Shown piece after piece: positions 32,570-41,703 of a DNA stretch of 64,000 nucleotides. The stretch's first letter is position 1. Each line of letters begins with the position of its first letter. Origin of the DNA: Mesobacillus jeotgali (GTDB lineage: Bacteria > Bacillota > Bacilli > Bacillales > Cytobacillaceae); NCBI RefSeq assembly GCF_002874535.1, contig NZ_CP025025.1, positions 2,403,526-2,467,525 of the forward strand. Reading direction: 5' to 3'. Both the position numbers and the translations under genes were made by a program. A model generated the notes under the pieces. That model did not search any database and was not told where the DNA came from. It was given only the letters and a program-made list of their open reading frames with translations.

Positions 32570-34240
32570 TTATAAAGCTTCATAGAGGTAAATTTTCCAG
32601 GCGCTTTCCTTTGAGGTAAAGACTTTATCGAGCTTTAGGTTATTTTCCAATGCGTTATCGATCGGAACAGAAGAAAAGATAAATTGTCCCCCCATTTGTT
32701 TAAACGGCTCTAGATTTAAATCAATATTTTCGATTCTTCTGTTTGATGTTTTTTTGAACAAATAATGCTTTCCCAATTCATCGGTAAAAAGATAACAGCG
32801 TCCGCCCCACTCATCAAAATAAATTCGGATCCGCTTATTTTTCTCTAGTTCTTTTTCGATAATTTTCCTGAATTGATATTTATAACTCAAAGGATAAAAA
32901 TTATTGTAGGTATCCAGTGTGTAAAAACCATTAAATTGTGCAATCGCTGGATGTAAGCCTATACTGGCAATACGATAGCTATTTTGAGGTTTTCCTATGT
33001 GATTTTTAATCGCGTTAAATTGTTGCTCTGCATAAAACTCCCTGACACTTGGCTTTTTACGATGAACAATCTCTTCATTAGTAAACAGCAGCAATAGAAT
33101 TTGCGCAGCCACTAACCATGGGACTGCTTTTCTCAAAAATTTTTCATCCCAGAGAATTTTCAGGCCAATCGCAAACAACAGGTACAATACTAATGGACGC
33201 AAAAAGTGATACCTGGCAAAATTAAATGTATCAAGAAAATGGAATTTCTCCGTTAAAGGTAGCCACCCTTTATAAAACCAAAAGGCATACCAGGCAGATA
33301 AAAAGAAATTCAGCACAAATAAGAAAACAAATATACGCTCTTTCACCCATTTCCTTTGCTTCCAAATAAGAAACAGTGCAGCAAATATGACCGGCAAAAT
33401 AACAAGTGTATGTACAGTCATTACATGGGTATGCCCAAGCAAGAAATTTTTAAAGGTAAGTCTGACAGAATGCCAGAAAGACAGTCGGGCATGAAAATAT
33501 TCATCCCTGCTATTCGGCTCACCATCAAATAGAAAGGAGTATAACAGTCTGTAATCAGTGATTAAGTAAACAGCGGTCATATAAGCTATTGCTCTGAAGA
33601 AACTCCAGTTCCATCCTTTACCTCGAATAACTTCACTAAGCCAGAGTAAACCCATTGCACTGAGGAAAAAGAAAAAGCCCAGAACAATGCTTGAATAAAA
33701 TGGCAAGAGCGTTAGAGCAAGATAATGCAACCCATTACCTCTTCCATTCCTTATATGCAATAAAGCCCAAAGTGCCAGAGGCATACCCAATGTGCTAAGC
33801 ATCCCGGAAGGCCAAAAAGGGGTTAGGGCAAATGCAAGTGCAGTCCCGATCCGAATCAGGCTTTTATCTTTTCCCTTAATAAAGTGGTCCTTCAAAACCA
33901 GGTACATTCCAATGAAAGCAAAAAATCTGGTGATTGCCTGGCTTATTCCATAAGCAATCATCGTTGGGAACCAGACATATAACCACACAATCATGCTGTA
34001 CTCGGTTCCCAGTGCATTTCTTGGCAGTCCATTAATGATTTGAGGAATCCTGGATTGTAATGATCCGGCAATCTGGCCACTCTCAGCAAGCACCTTATAC
34101 CATGCCAAATTCGAGTCAAGATTGTCATGTACCCGGATATGGGCATCGTCTCCTAAAATGAAATAGGGGGATAGGAAGAGTGATATCACAATCAGAGAAA
34201 ACACGATGAATATTCGCTCTTTATCCTGAAAGTAAGACAA
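32570..34240 (-). CDS. YkoS-like multi-pass membrane protein, putative glycosyltransferase (GT-C type)
   Basis: 556 aa. The start is a TTG at 34238-34240 after GAGGTG. About eleven transmembrane helices run to about residue 380; the first extracytoplasmic loop has GDDAHIRVHDNLDSNLAWYK, rich in acidic residues as in GT-C enzymes. A soluble C-terminal domain (about 390-556) follows. B. subtilis YkoS, next to the YkoT glycosyltransferase, looks like the closest counterpart. It is 18 bp ahead of the GT2 gene in the same operon. The catalytic role is inferred, not shown. Confidence 0.7.
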   Translation of the reverse strand: MSYFQDKERIFIVFSLIVISLFLSPYFILGDDAHIRVHDNLDSNLAWYKVLAESGQIAGSLQSRIPQIINGLPRNALGTEYSMIVWLYVWFPTMIAYGISQAITRFFAFIGMYLVLKDHFIKGKDKSLIRIGTALAFALTPFWPSGMLSTLGMPLALWALLHIRNGRGNGLHYLALTLLPFYSSIVLGFFFFLSAMGLLWLSEVIRGKGWNWSFFRAIAYMTAVYLITDYRLLYSFLFDGEPNSRDEYFHARLSFWHSVRLTFKNFLLGHTHVMTVHTLVILPVIFAALFLIWKQRKWVKERIFVFLFVLNFFLSAWYAFWFYKGWLPLTEKFHFLDTFNFARYHFLRPLVLYLLFAIGLKILWDEKFLRKAVPWLVAAQILLLLFTNEEIVHRKKPSVREFYAEQQFNAIKNHIGKPQNSYRIASIGLHPAIAQFNGFYTLDTYNNFYPLSYKYQFRKIIEKELEKNKRIRIYFDEWGGRCYLFTDELGKHYLFKKTSNRRIENIDLNLEPFKQMGGQFIFSSVPIDNALENNLKLDKVFTSKESAWKIYLYEAL

Positions 34241-34344
34241 ATCACATTACACCTCAAATTTCATATTTGCTTTAATTAAGGTTTACACATTTTTAGAAAC
34301 TATTCCCTTAACTGCTAAACAATCAGCAAGTGATCTATTGACCT

Positions 34345-34848
34345 TCAAACAAGTTGGAAGTTAAAAATCATTAAATAAAACCAGACAAAAATTATGGAAA
34401 GAAAAAGCGCAATCAAAGGATTCCTATAGTGGAGCCTGAGCATGGGGTACATCGTGCTGTAGAAAAATACTTCCCAGCCCATAGACCAGCCGTGGGCGAA
34501 TTTGATAGCTCCTATTCTGAGTGCAATTGCCTCTATAATGATCGACAAAGATATCCACTTTAAGTAATACCAGAACCTTCTAGTTCTTTCTTCTGGAAAA
34601 CTCCCTAGAAACAAAACAATCATGCTTGGGTAGAAAATAAACGTATAAAGTGTTTCCGTGAAGAATAGACTGATGAAGTTCTTGTCAAATTCCCACAAGT
34701 GTTTGTTTCCGATGTAGGAAATATACTCATAGAAACAGCTAAACAAGGCCCAGTAATAAAAAGTAGGTAAAAACTCTTTCCACTTTTGCCACTTCCCTCT
34801 TCCGACCGCCAATGCGACCCCTCCTGCAATCAATACAGCATGGAACAA
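34345..34848 (-). CDS. CBO0543-like membrane protein
   Basis: About 167 aa with five transmembrane helices (WALFSCFYEYISYIGN..., SLFFTETLYTFIFYPSMIVLF, late HYRNPLIALFLSIIFVWFYLMIFN). No ATG is in place. A TTG at 34848 lies 6 bases after AAAGGAGGG and is the best start; another TTG at 34911 lacks a ribosome-binding site. The sequence resembles the small CBO0543 family of Firmicutes, of unknown function. Between the YkoS-like gene and an MFS gene, probably transcribed alone. Confidence 0.6.
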   Translation of the reverse strand: MFHAVLIAGGVALAVGRGKWQKWKEFLPTFYYWALFSCFYEYISYIGNKHLWEFDKNFISLFFTETLYTFIFYPSMIVLFLGSFPEERTRRFWYYLKWISLSIIIEAIALRIGAIKFAHGWSMGWEVFFYSTMYPMLRLHYRNPLIALFLSIIFVWFYLMIFNFQLV

Positions 34849-34981
34849 GCTCTTCCCTCCCTTTATTACACCTCGTCTAAAATCCTTTTTTAATCCTGTA
34901 TATTCAATCAAATCTATTTTCTGCCAATCACCATGTTTTATGTATCATCATGTCAGATGAGTTGAGATCCAAAGGTTCTCC

Positions 34982-35017
34982 AAAAAAAAGCTGTACTGGA
35001 TTTTAAACCAGTACAGC
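34982..35017 (-). terminator. Terminator of the MFS gene at 35022
   Basis: Perfect GCTGTACTGG / CCAGTACAGC stem, followed by T8 on the minus strand. Confidence 0.9.
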
Positions 35018-35021
35018 CTTA

Positions 35022-36266
35022 CTAACCCTCTTCTGTTAAATTGTTTTCTGCCTCAAGGATGAATAGATCTTTCTTTGACTGCAGGAACATGAATGAAGTC
35101 AGGGCAACAGCCAGCAGCAGCCCCAGTGCCGAGAATGCGATAGTGACTGTTTGTAGTTTCACTAATTCCGCTAAATAACCTAATAATAATGTTAAGACGA
35201 TTTGGACCATTGCCTGAAAGAAGGCAAACGCACTGCTGAACCTGCCCATCAAGTCAACAGGTACATTGTTTTGGAAAAATGTTGTGTAACCGGTAAACGA
35301 GAATGGAGAAAAGAATCCAATAATTATAAAGCCAATTACAGCAAGAGGTACCGTGTCTGGAGAAGCAAGATAGAACATTAAGTATCCTGTTACAGACAAA
35401 AACGACCCCAATCCCAAGAGCATTCTTATGGAAAGACGATTCGCCAGTGCTGACACTGCAAATGAACCAACCACATACCCCGCTCCTGTAAGACTTACCA
35501 ACAGTCCGTAATTCTTTTCGGACAAGCCGACAACCTTCTGAATGAAGGTTACCTCCTGAGAATCAAGTGCAAATGAGATTAAAGTAATGAACTGAAAAAT
35601 CAGGAAAACCACCATAAAACCTGCTGCTGTTTTCCCAAAATTGAGCACAGCTTTCCAATCCGCTGCAATCATTTTCATCGTGATTCGATCTCTGTATTGT
35701 TCATTAGTTAACCTTTCATCAACATCTGGCAGGAAGAAAATTGCTACAGCACATAGAAAGAAAGTTACTGCATTAATATAGATACTTGTACTTATGCTTC
35801 CATACATGATCAGCAGCCCAGACACACTCGGTCCAACCAGCATAGCCCCGGATGTTGCAAAGGAAAAAATTGAATTGAAGCGTTTTCTCTTTTCAGGAGG
35901 AACAAGCTTCGTTATGTAAGTTTCTGAAGTAGGGCCAAAAAATGCACCAGCAATATTAGTTAAGAACATAATTATATAAATCGGAACTAGCGAAGTAAAT
36001 AATGGAATGATTGCTATTAAGATACCACGAAGAACATCTATGAAAATCATTAACCTTCTCTTATTGACCCGATCAATGACGCTGCCAGCCCAAGTATTGG
36101 TTAGGAGGATCGCCAGCGGCCGGATGATGAATAATCCTGCAATCGCAGCAGCAGAACCTGTTAATTTTAATACCAATAAATTTATAGCCACAAAATAAAT
36201 CCAATTACCAATGTTTGAAATCCCAATTCCCAGAACCAATAGCATGGGATTCTTCCAGCCCTTCAA
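35022..36266 (-). CDS. MFS transporter (macrolide-efflux-like)
   Basis: 414 aa, with a TTG start at 36266 that is 5 bases after AGGAGGGG. The longer GTG frame to 36287 contains that ribosome-binding site. Twelve transmembrane helices; loop 2-3 reads NTWAGSVIDRVNKRRLM and helix 4 KLVPPEKRKRFNSIFS, both typical of the MefA/Cmr-like MFS group with 12 helices. Probably a drug or metabolite exporter. The 325 bases between it and the next gene (36267-36591) show no gene; they form the divergent promoter region. Confidence 0.85.
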   Translation of the reverse strand: MKGWKNPMLLVLGIGISNIGNWIYFVAINLLVLKLTGSAAAIAGLFIIRPLAILLTNTWAGSVIDRVNKRRLMIFIDVLRGILIAIIPLFTSLVPIYIIMFLTNIAGAFFGPTSETYITKLVPPEKRKRFNSIFSFATSGAMLVGPSVSGLLIMYGSISTSIYINAVTFFLCAVAIFFLPDVDERLTNEQYRDRITMKMIAADWKAVLNFGKTAAGFMVVFLIFQFITLISFALDSQEVTFIQKVVGLSEKNYGLLVSLTGAGYVVGSFAVSALANRLSIRMLLGLGSFLSVTGYLMFYLASPDTVPLAVIGFIIIGFFSPFSFTGYTTFFQNNVPVDLMGRFSSAFAFFQAMVQIVLTLLLGYLAELVKLQTVTIAFSALGLLLAVALTSFMFLQSKKDLFILEAENNLTEEG

Positions 36267-36591
36267 ACAGACCCCTCCTGAGTGCACAAAATAAATGTCA
36301 GAATATTATTTAAGTATTTCTCTTTTCATCCTATCTTTACCTTCCAGAAGTTTCAAGTAGCTATTCAATTAATTTTGTAATTTTTACCATTTTAATTAAT
36401 TGTCACAATTTGTCCATATAAATTTTCCCAATATTAAATACAAAAACCCTTCTATACCCGCATTTCCGACCCCCATAAACCTTCCGCCTAATTATTTCAT
36501 TTATTTACCACTGCGAGTCATACAATTTACCCATTCATAACGTTGATATATTACTTATAATGGTATTTAGAATTGATAAGGAGCTGAAACT

Positions 36592-38334
36592 ATGAATTCA
36601 AATCCGAAGTTTGTTTCTAAGATACTCCCGCTTTTTGCGGCGTTTATGGTAATAATTACGTTAGCAGCGACATTTGTCGTTCAAAATACTGATGATAAAG
36701 TTTCGGTCCCATTTTCTTCGCTTGTCAAGACAATTGAAGGTCTAAATGGTGGCGAAGCAACACTAATTGAAAAAATGGATGGAACACTTGTACTTGAGAC
36801 AAAAGATTCAACATTTGTTTCCCAAGTCCCTCCCGGCAGCCAGATGGTTGAGAAATTAGTAGAAAAATATAATATAAACTATGAGTATATGAACAACAGT
36901 AAGTATGGTGCTTGGATCCTTGGTGGGGTGTTATTGCTGCTGATGGGTGCAGCGTTCGTGATCCAAAAGAAAACAGGAGGTATTGGCACAGGCAATAGAA
37001 TGAAAAATAGTTTATCGAAGCCTAACCCTCTGCCTTCCATTACCCTAGCAAATGTAGGTGGATTGCAAGAAGAAATGAAAGAGGAAATCATCCAGACTCT
37101 TTCAATCTTGAAAAATCCTGATAAATCATCAAAGATGGGCATTAAGCCTCCAAAGGGGATTCTATTATACGGACCTCCAGGGACAGGTAAAACTTTGCTT
37201 GCTCAAGCTATTGCCCGTGAATTGAATGCCAACTTCTTTTCAGCCAGTGGATCTGCATTTAATGAAATGTTCATTGGCGTAGGTGCATCGCGTGTCCGCA
37301 GCTTATTCCAAAGTGCCCGAAAGCAAGGTCCGGCTGTAATTTTCATCGATGAAGTCGATGCTCTTGCTGGCAAGCGTAAGCCCCACGGCGGTGAAGAAGG
37401 TGAAAAGACATTGACAGAGCTTCTTGTCCAGCTTGACGGGGGACATTCTAACGATGGCATCCTATTCATTGCTGCAACAAACAGAAAAGACATGCTTGAT
37501 GATGCATTTTTGCGCCCTGGACGTATCGACTTCTCATTCAACGTCCCTCTTCCTGATACGAAAGGGAGAAGAGAAATCATCGATATCCATATTAAAGGTA
37601 AAAACCTTGCTGACGATGTTGTCGCATCATTGGATGACCTGGCAGAAAGTACTTCTGGATTCTCAGGGGCAGAGCTGCATTCATTGTTCGAAACCGCAAG
37701 TAGACGGGCGTTAAGGAATGGGCAGGATTACATTTCGAAGAGTGATATAGATTATGCTCTTGACCGAACAATACTCGGAAGCACGTCCCGCACTCTTCAG
37801 GATGCTGACACAAAACGCAGGGTAGCAATCCATGAGGCAGGACATGCTCTTGTATCAGCTGTCACTAAACCCGGATCAGTCCGGAAAGCAACAATCATTC
37901 CTCGGGGACAGGCTCTCGGTTATGTGGCTCCAATTCCAAAAGAGCTTCAATTGTCCACACACAGCGACTTAATTGACCGGATTGCCATGATTCTTGCTGG
38001 CGGTGTCGCTGAAAGAATGATTCTTGGTGAGCACAGTATCGGGGTAAGCGGTGATGTCCAACAGGCTAAACAGATCATTGAGCAAATGGTTGACACCGGA
38101 TTGCTTCAGGAAGGTTTCTCACTTACATTTAGCAAAGGCTTAAAAGAGACAAAAATGCAGGAGCTTTTCGATGACGCTTTAGAAAAATCCGAAATGATCA
38201 TTAATGCGCACCAGGATCAATTTGAACGATTAGTGGATGAATTGCTAAAGAAAGAAACACTTGAAGGTTCCGAAGTAGATGAGATTGTCCAGGATAAAAC
38301 TGGATTTCGTGAAGATCAATATAAAATGGCTTAA
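36592..38334 (+). CDS. FtsH-like membrane AAA+ zinc metalloprotease (paralogue)
   Basis: 580 aa against about 640 for FtsH. Two transmembrane helices (about 11-29, 105-123) flank a small extracytoplasmic domain. The AAA+ domain has Walker A GPPGTGKT (about 194-201), Walker B VIFIDEVDA (about 250), the second region of homology (FLRPGRIDFSF) and ATNRKDMLDDAFLRPGR. The M41 protease domain has HEAGH (about 413-417). The C-terminal part is shorter than in FtsH and the second half of the domain is divergent. It is separate from the usual tilS-hpt-ftsH locus, so it is probably a special-purpose paralogue. Confidence 0.85.
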   Translation: MNSNPKFVSKILPLFAAFMVIITLAATFVVQNTDDKVSVPFSSLVKTIEGLNGGEATLIEKMDGTLVLETKDSTFVSQVPPGSQMVEKLVEKYNINYEYMNNSKYGAWILGGVLLLLMGAAFVIQKKTGGIGTGNRMKNSLSKPNPLPSITLANVGGLQEEMKEEIIQTLSILKNPDKSSKMGIKPPKGILLYGPPGTGKTLLAQAIARELNANFFSASGSAFNEMFIGVGASRVRSLFQSARKQGPAVIFIDEVDALAGKRKPHGGEEGEKTLTELLVQLDGGHSNDGILFIAATNRKDMLDDAFLRPGRIDFSFNVPLPDTKGRREIIDIHIKGKNLADDVVASLDDLAESTSGFSGAELHSLFETASRRALRNGQDYISKSDIDYALDRTILGSTSRTLQDADTKRRVAIHEAGHALVSAVTKPGSVRKATIIPRGQALGYVAPIPKELQLSTHSDLIDRIAMILAGGVAERMILGEHSIGVSGDVQQAKQIIEQMVDTGLLQEGFSLTFSKGLKETKMQELFDDALEKSEMIINAHQDQFERLVDELLKKETLEGSEVDEIVQDKTGFREDQYKMA

Positions 38335-38642
38335 GAACAAAAAGCAAAAGCGCCTCGTTCAGCCCCGACAAGCGCTGCCCGCCTTAAAGCGCCACGTCCT
38401 GTGGCTGGCGGGTCTAGCACGTCCTGTGCCTCGGAGGGCCGACCGGTGAAGTCGTTCTTTGACTTCATTGGGCGGACCGAAATAGAAAAGTATAGCCGAC
38501 TGTTCAGAAACACAGGAACTGGAGACTCCGACAAAGAAGCGCTTTTTGCTTCTGCCGGCGGAGTTGAAGTTTCGGAGTTTCTAGGAGGCGACACTAGACA
38601 AGCGACTCGAGGGGCTAGGCGCTGGAGCTGGATTAAGAAAAC
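38335..38642 (+). repeat. Interspersed MITE-like repeat, copy B
   Basis: Begins directly after the TAA of the FtsH-like gene with GAACAAAAAGCAAAAGCGCC and ends GGAGCTGGATTAAGAAAACT. It contains the block shared with copies A and E. Terminal inverted repeats are AGCGCCT...AGCCCC at the 5' end and GGGGCTAGGCGCT at the 3' end. Confidence 0.85.
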
Positions 38643-38697
38643 TACATTTAGTTATACACAACTAAATAATTATTAAATTACTAAAAAACAACAAGAA

Positions 38698-38730
38698 TAA
38701 AAGGCTTTCCACAGGAAAGCCTTTTTTATT
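38698..38730. terminator. Bidirectional terminator after repeat B
   Basis: AAGGCTTTCC / GGAAAGCCTT with T6 on the plus strand and a T-rich flank on the minus strand. Confidence 0.85.
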
Positions 38731-39553
38731 TCTCCTCAAGAGCCTGGGCCAGGTTTGTTCGAACTTCTGTTTCATTAAAAGAAAGTCCGAGCTGTACGGC
38801 TGTTTGGGCAATTTCTGGCCTGATTCCAGATAGAGTTGTCTTCACGCCTATAAGTTTCAATGCATCCAACAGCTGGAATATCTTGTGTGCAACCATTGTG
38901 TCTATCATCGCCACACCGGATAGATCGACAAACAAATGGTGTATTCCCCTTTGACTGCATTGTTTCAGAGTGTTTTCAAGGATCATTTTTGCCCTGGATG
39001 TATCAATATCTCCAATAAGAGGCAGCAAGCCTTGTTGGTTGCTCAAAGAGATGACAGGTGCACTTAATTCGTTGATTGTCTCCTGCTGGGCTTTCAAAAC
39101 GGTTTGTGAGTATTTATATGTAGCTTCAACAAATCTTAAAATGACTTCATCCATTTCTTTAAGGATGACGTCATACCAGTCATCCACTTCTTTTCTCGTT
39201 ATCTCTGGATGTACCTCCGCAAATTTTCGGACATAGTCAAAATACTGATTCCTGACGTTCTTAAATTCCCTGATAACATAATGGATAGGCGTATTAATAT
39301 GTTCAATATCACTGGCAATTTCGATAATCCACGGTTCAAAGTCCTGGAAAAATTCTTCTTCCCCTTTTTTAAATAATTCAATAAAGTGCAAATGAAAATC
39401 ATGGTTTTGCTCTTTTAAAGTTTTTATGACATCAGGTTCATTTGAAGCATAAACACCTGCTGTTTTAGTTTTATCAATATTTTGATACCATTCTTCTGTT
39501 AAATTACGGGTGTTTTCTTTTAAATATAAATATAAGTCTTGATTCTTGTGCAT
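38726..39553 (-). CDS. RsbR-type stressosome co-antagonist (STAS domain)
   Basis: 275 aa from the ATG at 39553 (GGGGGGAGC ribosome-binding site). The helical, globin-like N-terminal sensor domain (about 1-135) precedes the STAS domain (about 150-270) with PVISLSNQQGLLPLIGDIDTSRA and FVDLSGVAMIDTMVAHKIFQLLDALKLIGVKTTLSGIRPEIAQT. The STAS matches B. subtilis RsbRA-RD closely, including the phosphorylatable Thr/Ser region. The protein should assemble with RsbS (58579) in stressosomes that control RsbT. It is far from the rsbS-rsbT genes. Confidence 0.85.
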   Translation of the reverse strand: MHKNQDLYLYLKENTRNLTEEWYQNIDKTKTAGVYASNEPDVIKTLKEQNHDFHLHFIELFKKGEEEFFQDFEPWIIEIASDIEHINTPIHYVIREFKNVRNQYFDYVRKFAEVHPEITRKEVDDWYDVILKEMDEVILRFVEATYKYSQTVLKAQQETINELSAPVISLSNQQGLLPLIGDIDTSRAKMILENTLKQCSQRGIHHLFVDLSGVAMIDTMVAHKIFQLLDALKLIGVKTTLSGIRPEIAQTAVQLGLSFNETEVRTNLAQALEEK

Positions 39554-39704
39554 TGAGCTCCCCCCATCTGGAAATGCACTACTTAGTCTGTAAGAAATGT
39601 GCAAGGTAGTTGTGCTTTTGAATTATATCAAAGATCTTCCCGTTTAAGAAATTTAAAGTGGTTGTTAAATCAACCCATGTAATATCGGTTTTATCTATCT
39701 GTTT

Positions 39705-39980
39705 TTAATCTAGTCTGTGTTTTTCCTTTAACTCAGGGGGAGCCATCTTTATTATTTGTTGGAAAATGATAAGCAGCACACCTACATCATCTACGATCCC
39801 TATCAGGGTTAAGAAGTCGGGGATGATATCGAACGGCAGCAGAAAATAGCCGATAATCAAACCAACTGAAATTAATTTTTGCTTTACTGGGACCATTTTA
39901 GAAGTAAAGAACTCTATTAAAAAAGGGAAAAATCTTTTTACTTTAAATATAAGCCTAATTCTTTTGAAAAACTTTTTCAT
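39705..39980 (-). CDS. YkvA-like DUF1232 membrane protein
   Basis: 91 aa. Basic N-terminal segment, then the DUF1232 signature LLPFDIIPDFLTLIGIVDDVGVLLIIFQQI (about 48-77), predicted membrane-embedded, and a short charged tail. Small proteins of this family are common in Bacillus and are of unknown function. Monocistronic. Confidence 0.85.
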   Translation of the reverse strand: MKKFFKRIRLIFKVKRFFPFLIEFFTSKMVPVKQKLISVGLIIGYFLLPFDIIPDFLTLIGIVDDVGVLLIIFQQIIKMAPPELKEKHRLD

Positions 39981-40109
39981 AAAAAACCTCCTTCATACTA
40001 GTAATACCCTCATTCACTTTTATGGAATCTTTAAACATCTAAGCAGACAAAAGAACTGTAACGCTTTATCTTTATACGTAGGAATTAAAGATTTGTTTCA
40101 ATCAGAAAC

Positions 40110-40138
40110 AAATAAACAGCCAATATCAATTGGCTGCT
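40110..40138 (-). terminator. Terminator of the MerR gene
   Basis: CAGCCAAT / ATTGGCTG stem followed on the minus strand by a T-rich run. Confidence 0.75.
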
Positions 40139-40158
40139 TCCGAGCTTTATAAATCGAT

Positions 40159-40920
40159 TTACTTTTCTTGCTGATCGCAATAGTAATGAATTGCTTCTTT
40201 AAAGAAAGCCGCTAGTCCTTGTTCGTATTTGTCTATATTTTTCGTGAACCGTGGATCATCCACATATAAATCCCCTAGACCACGGTATATATCCAGTGTG
40301 CAATCATAATAATGATCAGTGATAAACTGTCTCCAATCCGCTACTGCCCGCTGTACTCCCGGGTCTTCAGGACCTTGGTCCATTCCGGCAATGATCCGGT
40401 TATAAATTTCATCTGTCTTATTCTTGATTTCTCCCCAATCTTCAGAAGAATACCCAGCGGTCCTCTTTTCTACTTTTTCGACAGGCTCCTTTCCGTATCG
40501 CTCCTTCGCTTCCTCGCTATATTTCTTCTGATGTTCTTCGATTTCCTTCATATCAAACCCTTTGAACATATCTTTATTCTCCATTTGATAACCTCCTTCT
40601 ATTGAATCAATTGTCATTTCCACTGTCCGGATGATCTCTTCAAGACGCTTTTTTTTTGCTAAAAGCAATTCTTTATGCTTTCTGAGATTTTCGTTACGGT
40701 TGAACTCTGGCCGATCAATAATGTCTTTGATTTCATGAAGAGAAAAATCCATTTCCTTGAAAACTAAAATTTGCTGAAGGCGCTCAAGATTTTTATCTGA
40801 ATAAAGTCTGTACCCAGCAGAGGACACCTCTTCAGGTTTGAGTAAACCAATACGATCATAATGATGCAAAGTACGCACACTTACTCCTGTCGTTTCCGCA
40901 ACTTCTTTTACTTTGTACAT
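40159..40920 (-). CDS. MerR family regulator with TipAS effector domain
   Basis: 253 aa from the ATG at 40920 after GGAGGTGAT; the open frame upstream runs through the promoter and is spurious. N-terminal MerR HTH (MYKVKEVAETTGVSVRTLHHYDRIGLLKP, 1-30), wing (SAGYRLYSDKNLERL), dimerisation coiled coil (about 80-115), then a TipAS-type antibiotic-sensing domain (about 130-253; YGKEPVEKVEKR, DPGVQRAVADWRQFI). Mta/TipA-like proteins bind thiopeptides or other drugs. It carries its own MerR-type promoter and is divergent from a two-gene operon. Confidence 0.9.
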   Translation of the reverse strand: MYKVKEVAETTGVSVRTLHHYDRIGLLKPEEVSSAGYRLYSDKNLERLQQILVFKEMDFSLHEIKDIIDRPEFNRNENLRKHKELLLAKKKRLEEIIRTVEMTIDSIEGGYQMENKDMFKGFDMKEIEEHQKKYSEEAKERYGKEPVEKVEKRTAGYSSEDWGEIKNKTDEIYNRIIAGMDQGPEDPGVQRAVADWRQFITDHYYDCTLDIYRGLGDLYVDDPRFTKNIDKYEQGLAAFFKEAIHYYCDQQEK

Positions 40921-40943
40921 ATCTCGATCACCTCCACATTTAG

Positions 40944-40974
40944 ATCGTAAACTATGACGCAGTGTCAGAGTCAA
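40944..40974 (-). promoter_or_regulatory. MerR-type promoter with 19-bp spacer and dyad
   Basis: On the minus strand: -35 TTGACT, a 19-bp spacer and -10 TACGAT. Between them the dyad ACTCTGAC / GTCATAGT (7 of 8 pairs, 5-bp centre) covers the spacer. An overlong spacer with a central dyad is the hallmark of MerR-activated promoters, here in front of the MerR gene itself. Confidence 0.75.
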
Positions 40975-41041
40975 TATATTTTTTAATTCCATATTCTGAA
41001 AATTCATGTATAATAGAGAAAACTTTTAAGGAGACATGTAA

Positions 41042-41686
41042 ATGTATACGTTTACCAAAGATTCTGTCGCCGGCTACAAGAATTTGCGAGTACCATTTCA
41101 GCTTATCAAACAGAATAAGCAAGCAAGTTCCCTAGCTGTCATGCTGCCTGGAAGAGGATATACTGTCCAGGGACCATTATTTCATTATTCTACTGGAGTC
41201 TTTTTAAATAAAGGTTATGATGTTCTTCATGTTAACTACGATTACAATACTGTTCAATCAGAATCGTTAACCTTGGAAGAAGAAATCAAGCAAATCACGC
41301 AAGACGTAAATTCAGTACTTGACCAAAATCTTATCGACCAGCCATACGAAACTTATACTTTAATCGGAAAATCACTGGGAACCATCGCGCTATCTTCAAT
41401 AGTAGACCGGATTTCATTAGAAAACGCAAAGGTTATCTGGCTTACTCCGCTTCTTCAATTGGATTATGTTATGGATAAGATGCTTTCATCGTCACAAAAT
41501 GGTCTTTGCATCATTGGTGATGAAGATCCATGTTTTATATCTGATAAATTTGAGAAACTTAATGAAAAGGAAAATATGAAGACACTTTTACTGCCTGGAA
41601 CAGAACACAGTCTCAACTATGCAGATCGGCCAGTTGATTCGATTGATGTCCTTAAAAAGGTCATAACTGAAATTAGCAACTTTTAA
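41042..41686 (+). CDS. Alpha/beta hydrolase family protein
   Basis: 214 aa. The fold is evident from MLPGRGYTVQGP (oxyanion strand), the nucleophile elbow GKSLGT (Ser about 116), CIIGDEDPCF (acid strand) and TEHSLNY (catalytic His about 190). It lacks the usual GxSxG, having G-K-S-L-G. Likely a small cytosolic esterase or dienelactone-hydrolase-like enzyme; substrate unknown. AAGGAG ribosome-binding site. Divergent from the MerR gene and 17 bp ahead of the UDG-like gene, so possibly under MerR control. Confidence 0.8.
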   Translation: MYTFTKDSVAGYKNLRVPFQLIKQNKQASSLAVMLPGRGYTVQGPLFHYSTGVFLNKGYDVLHVNYDYNTVQSESLTLEEEIKQITQDVNSVLDQNLIDQPYETYTLIGKSLGTIALSSIVDRISLENAKVIWLTPLLQLDYVMDKMLSSSQNGLCIIGDEDPCFISDKFEKLNEKENMKTLLLPGTEHSLNYADRPVDSIDVLKKVITEISNF

Positions 41687-41703
41687 TGTAATGGGGGATA
41701 AGC

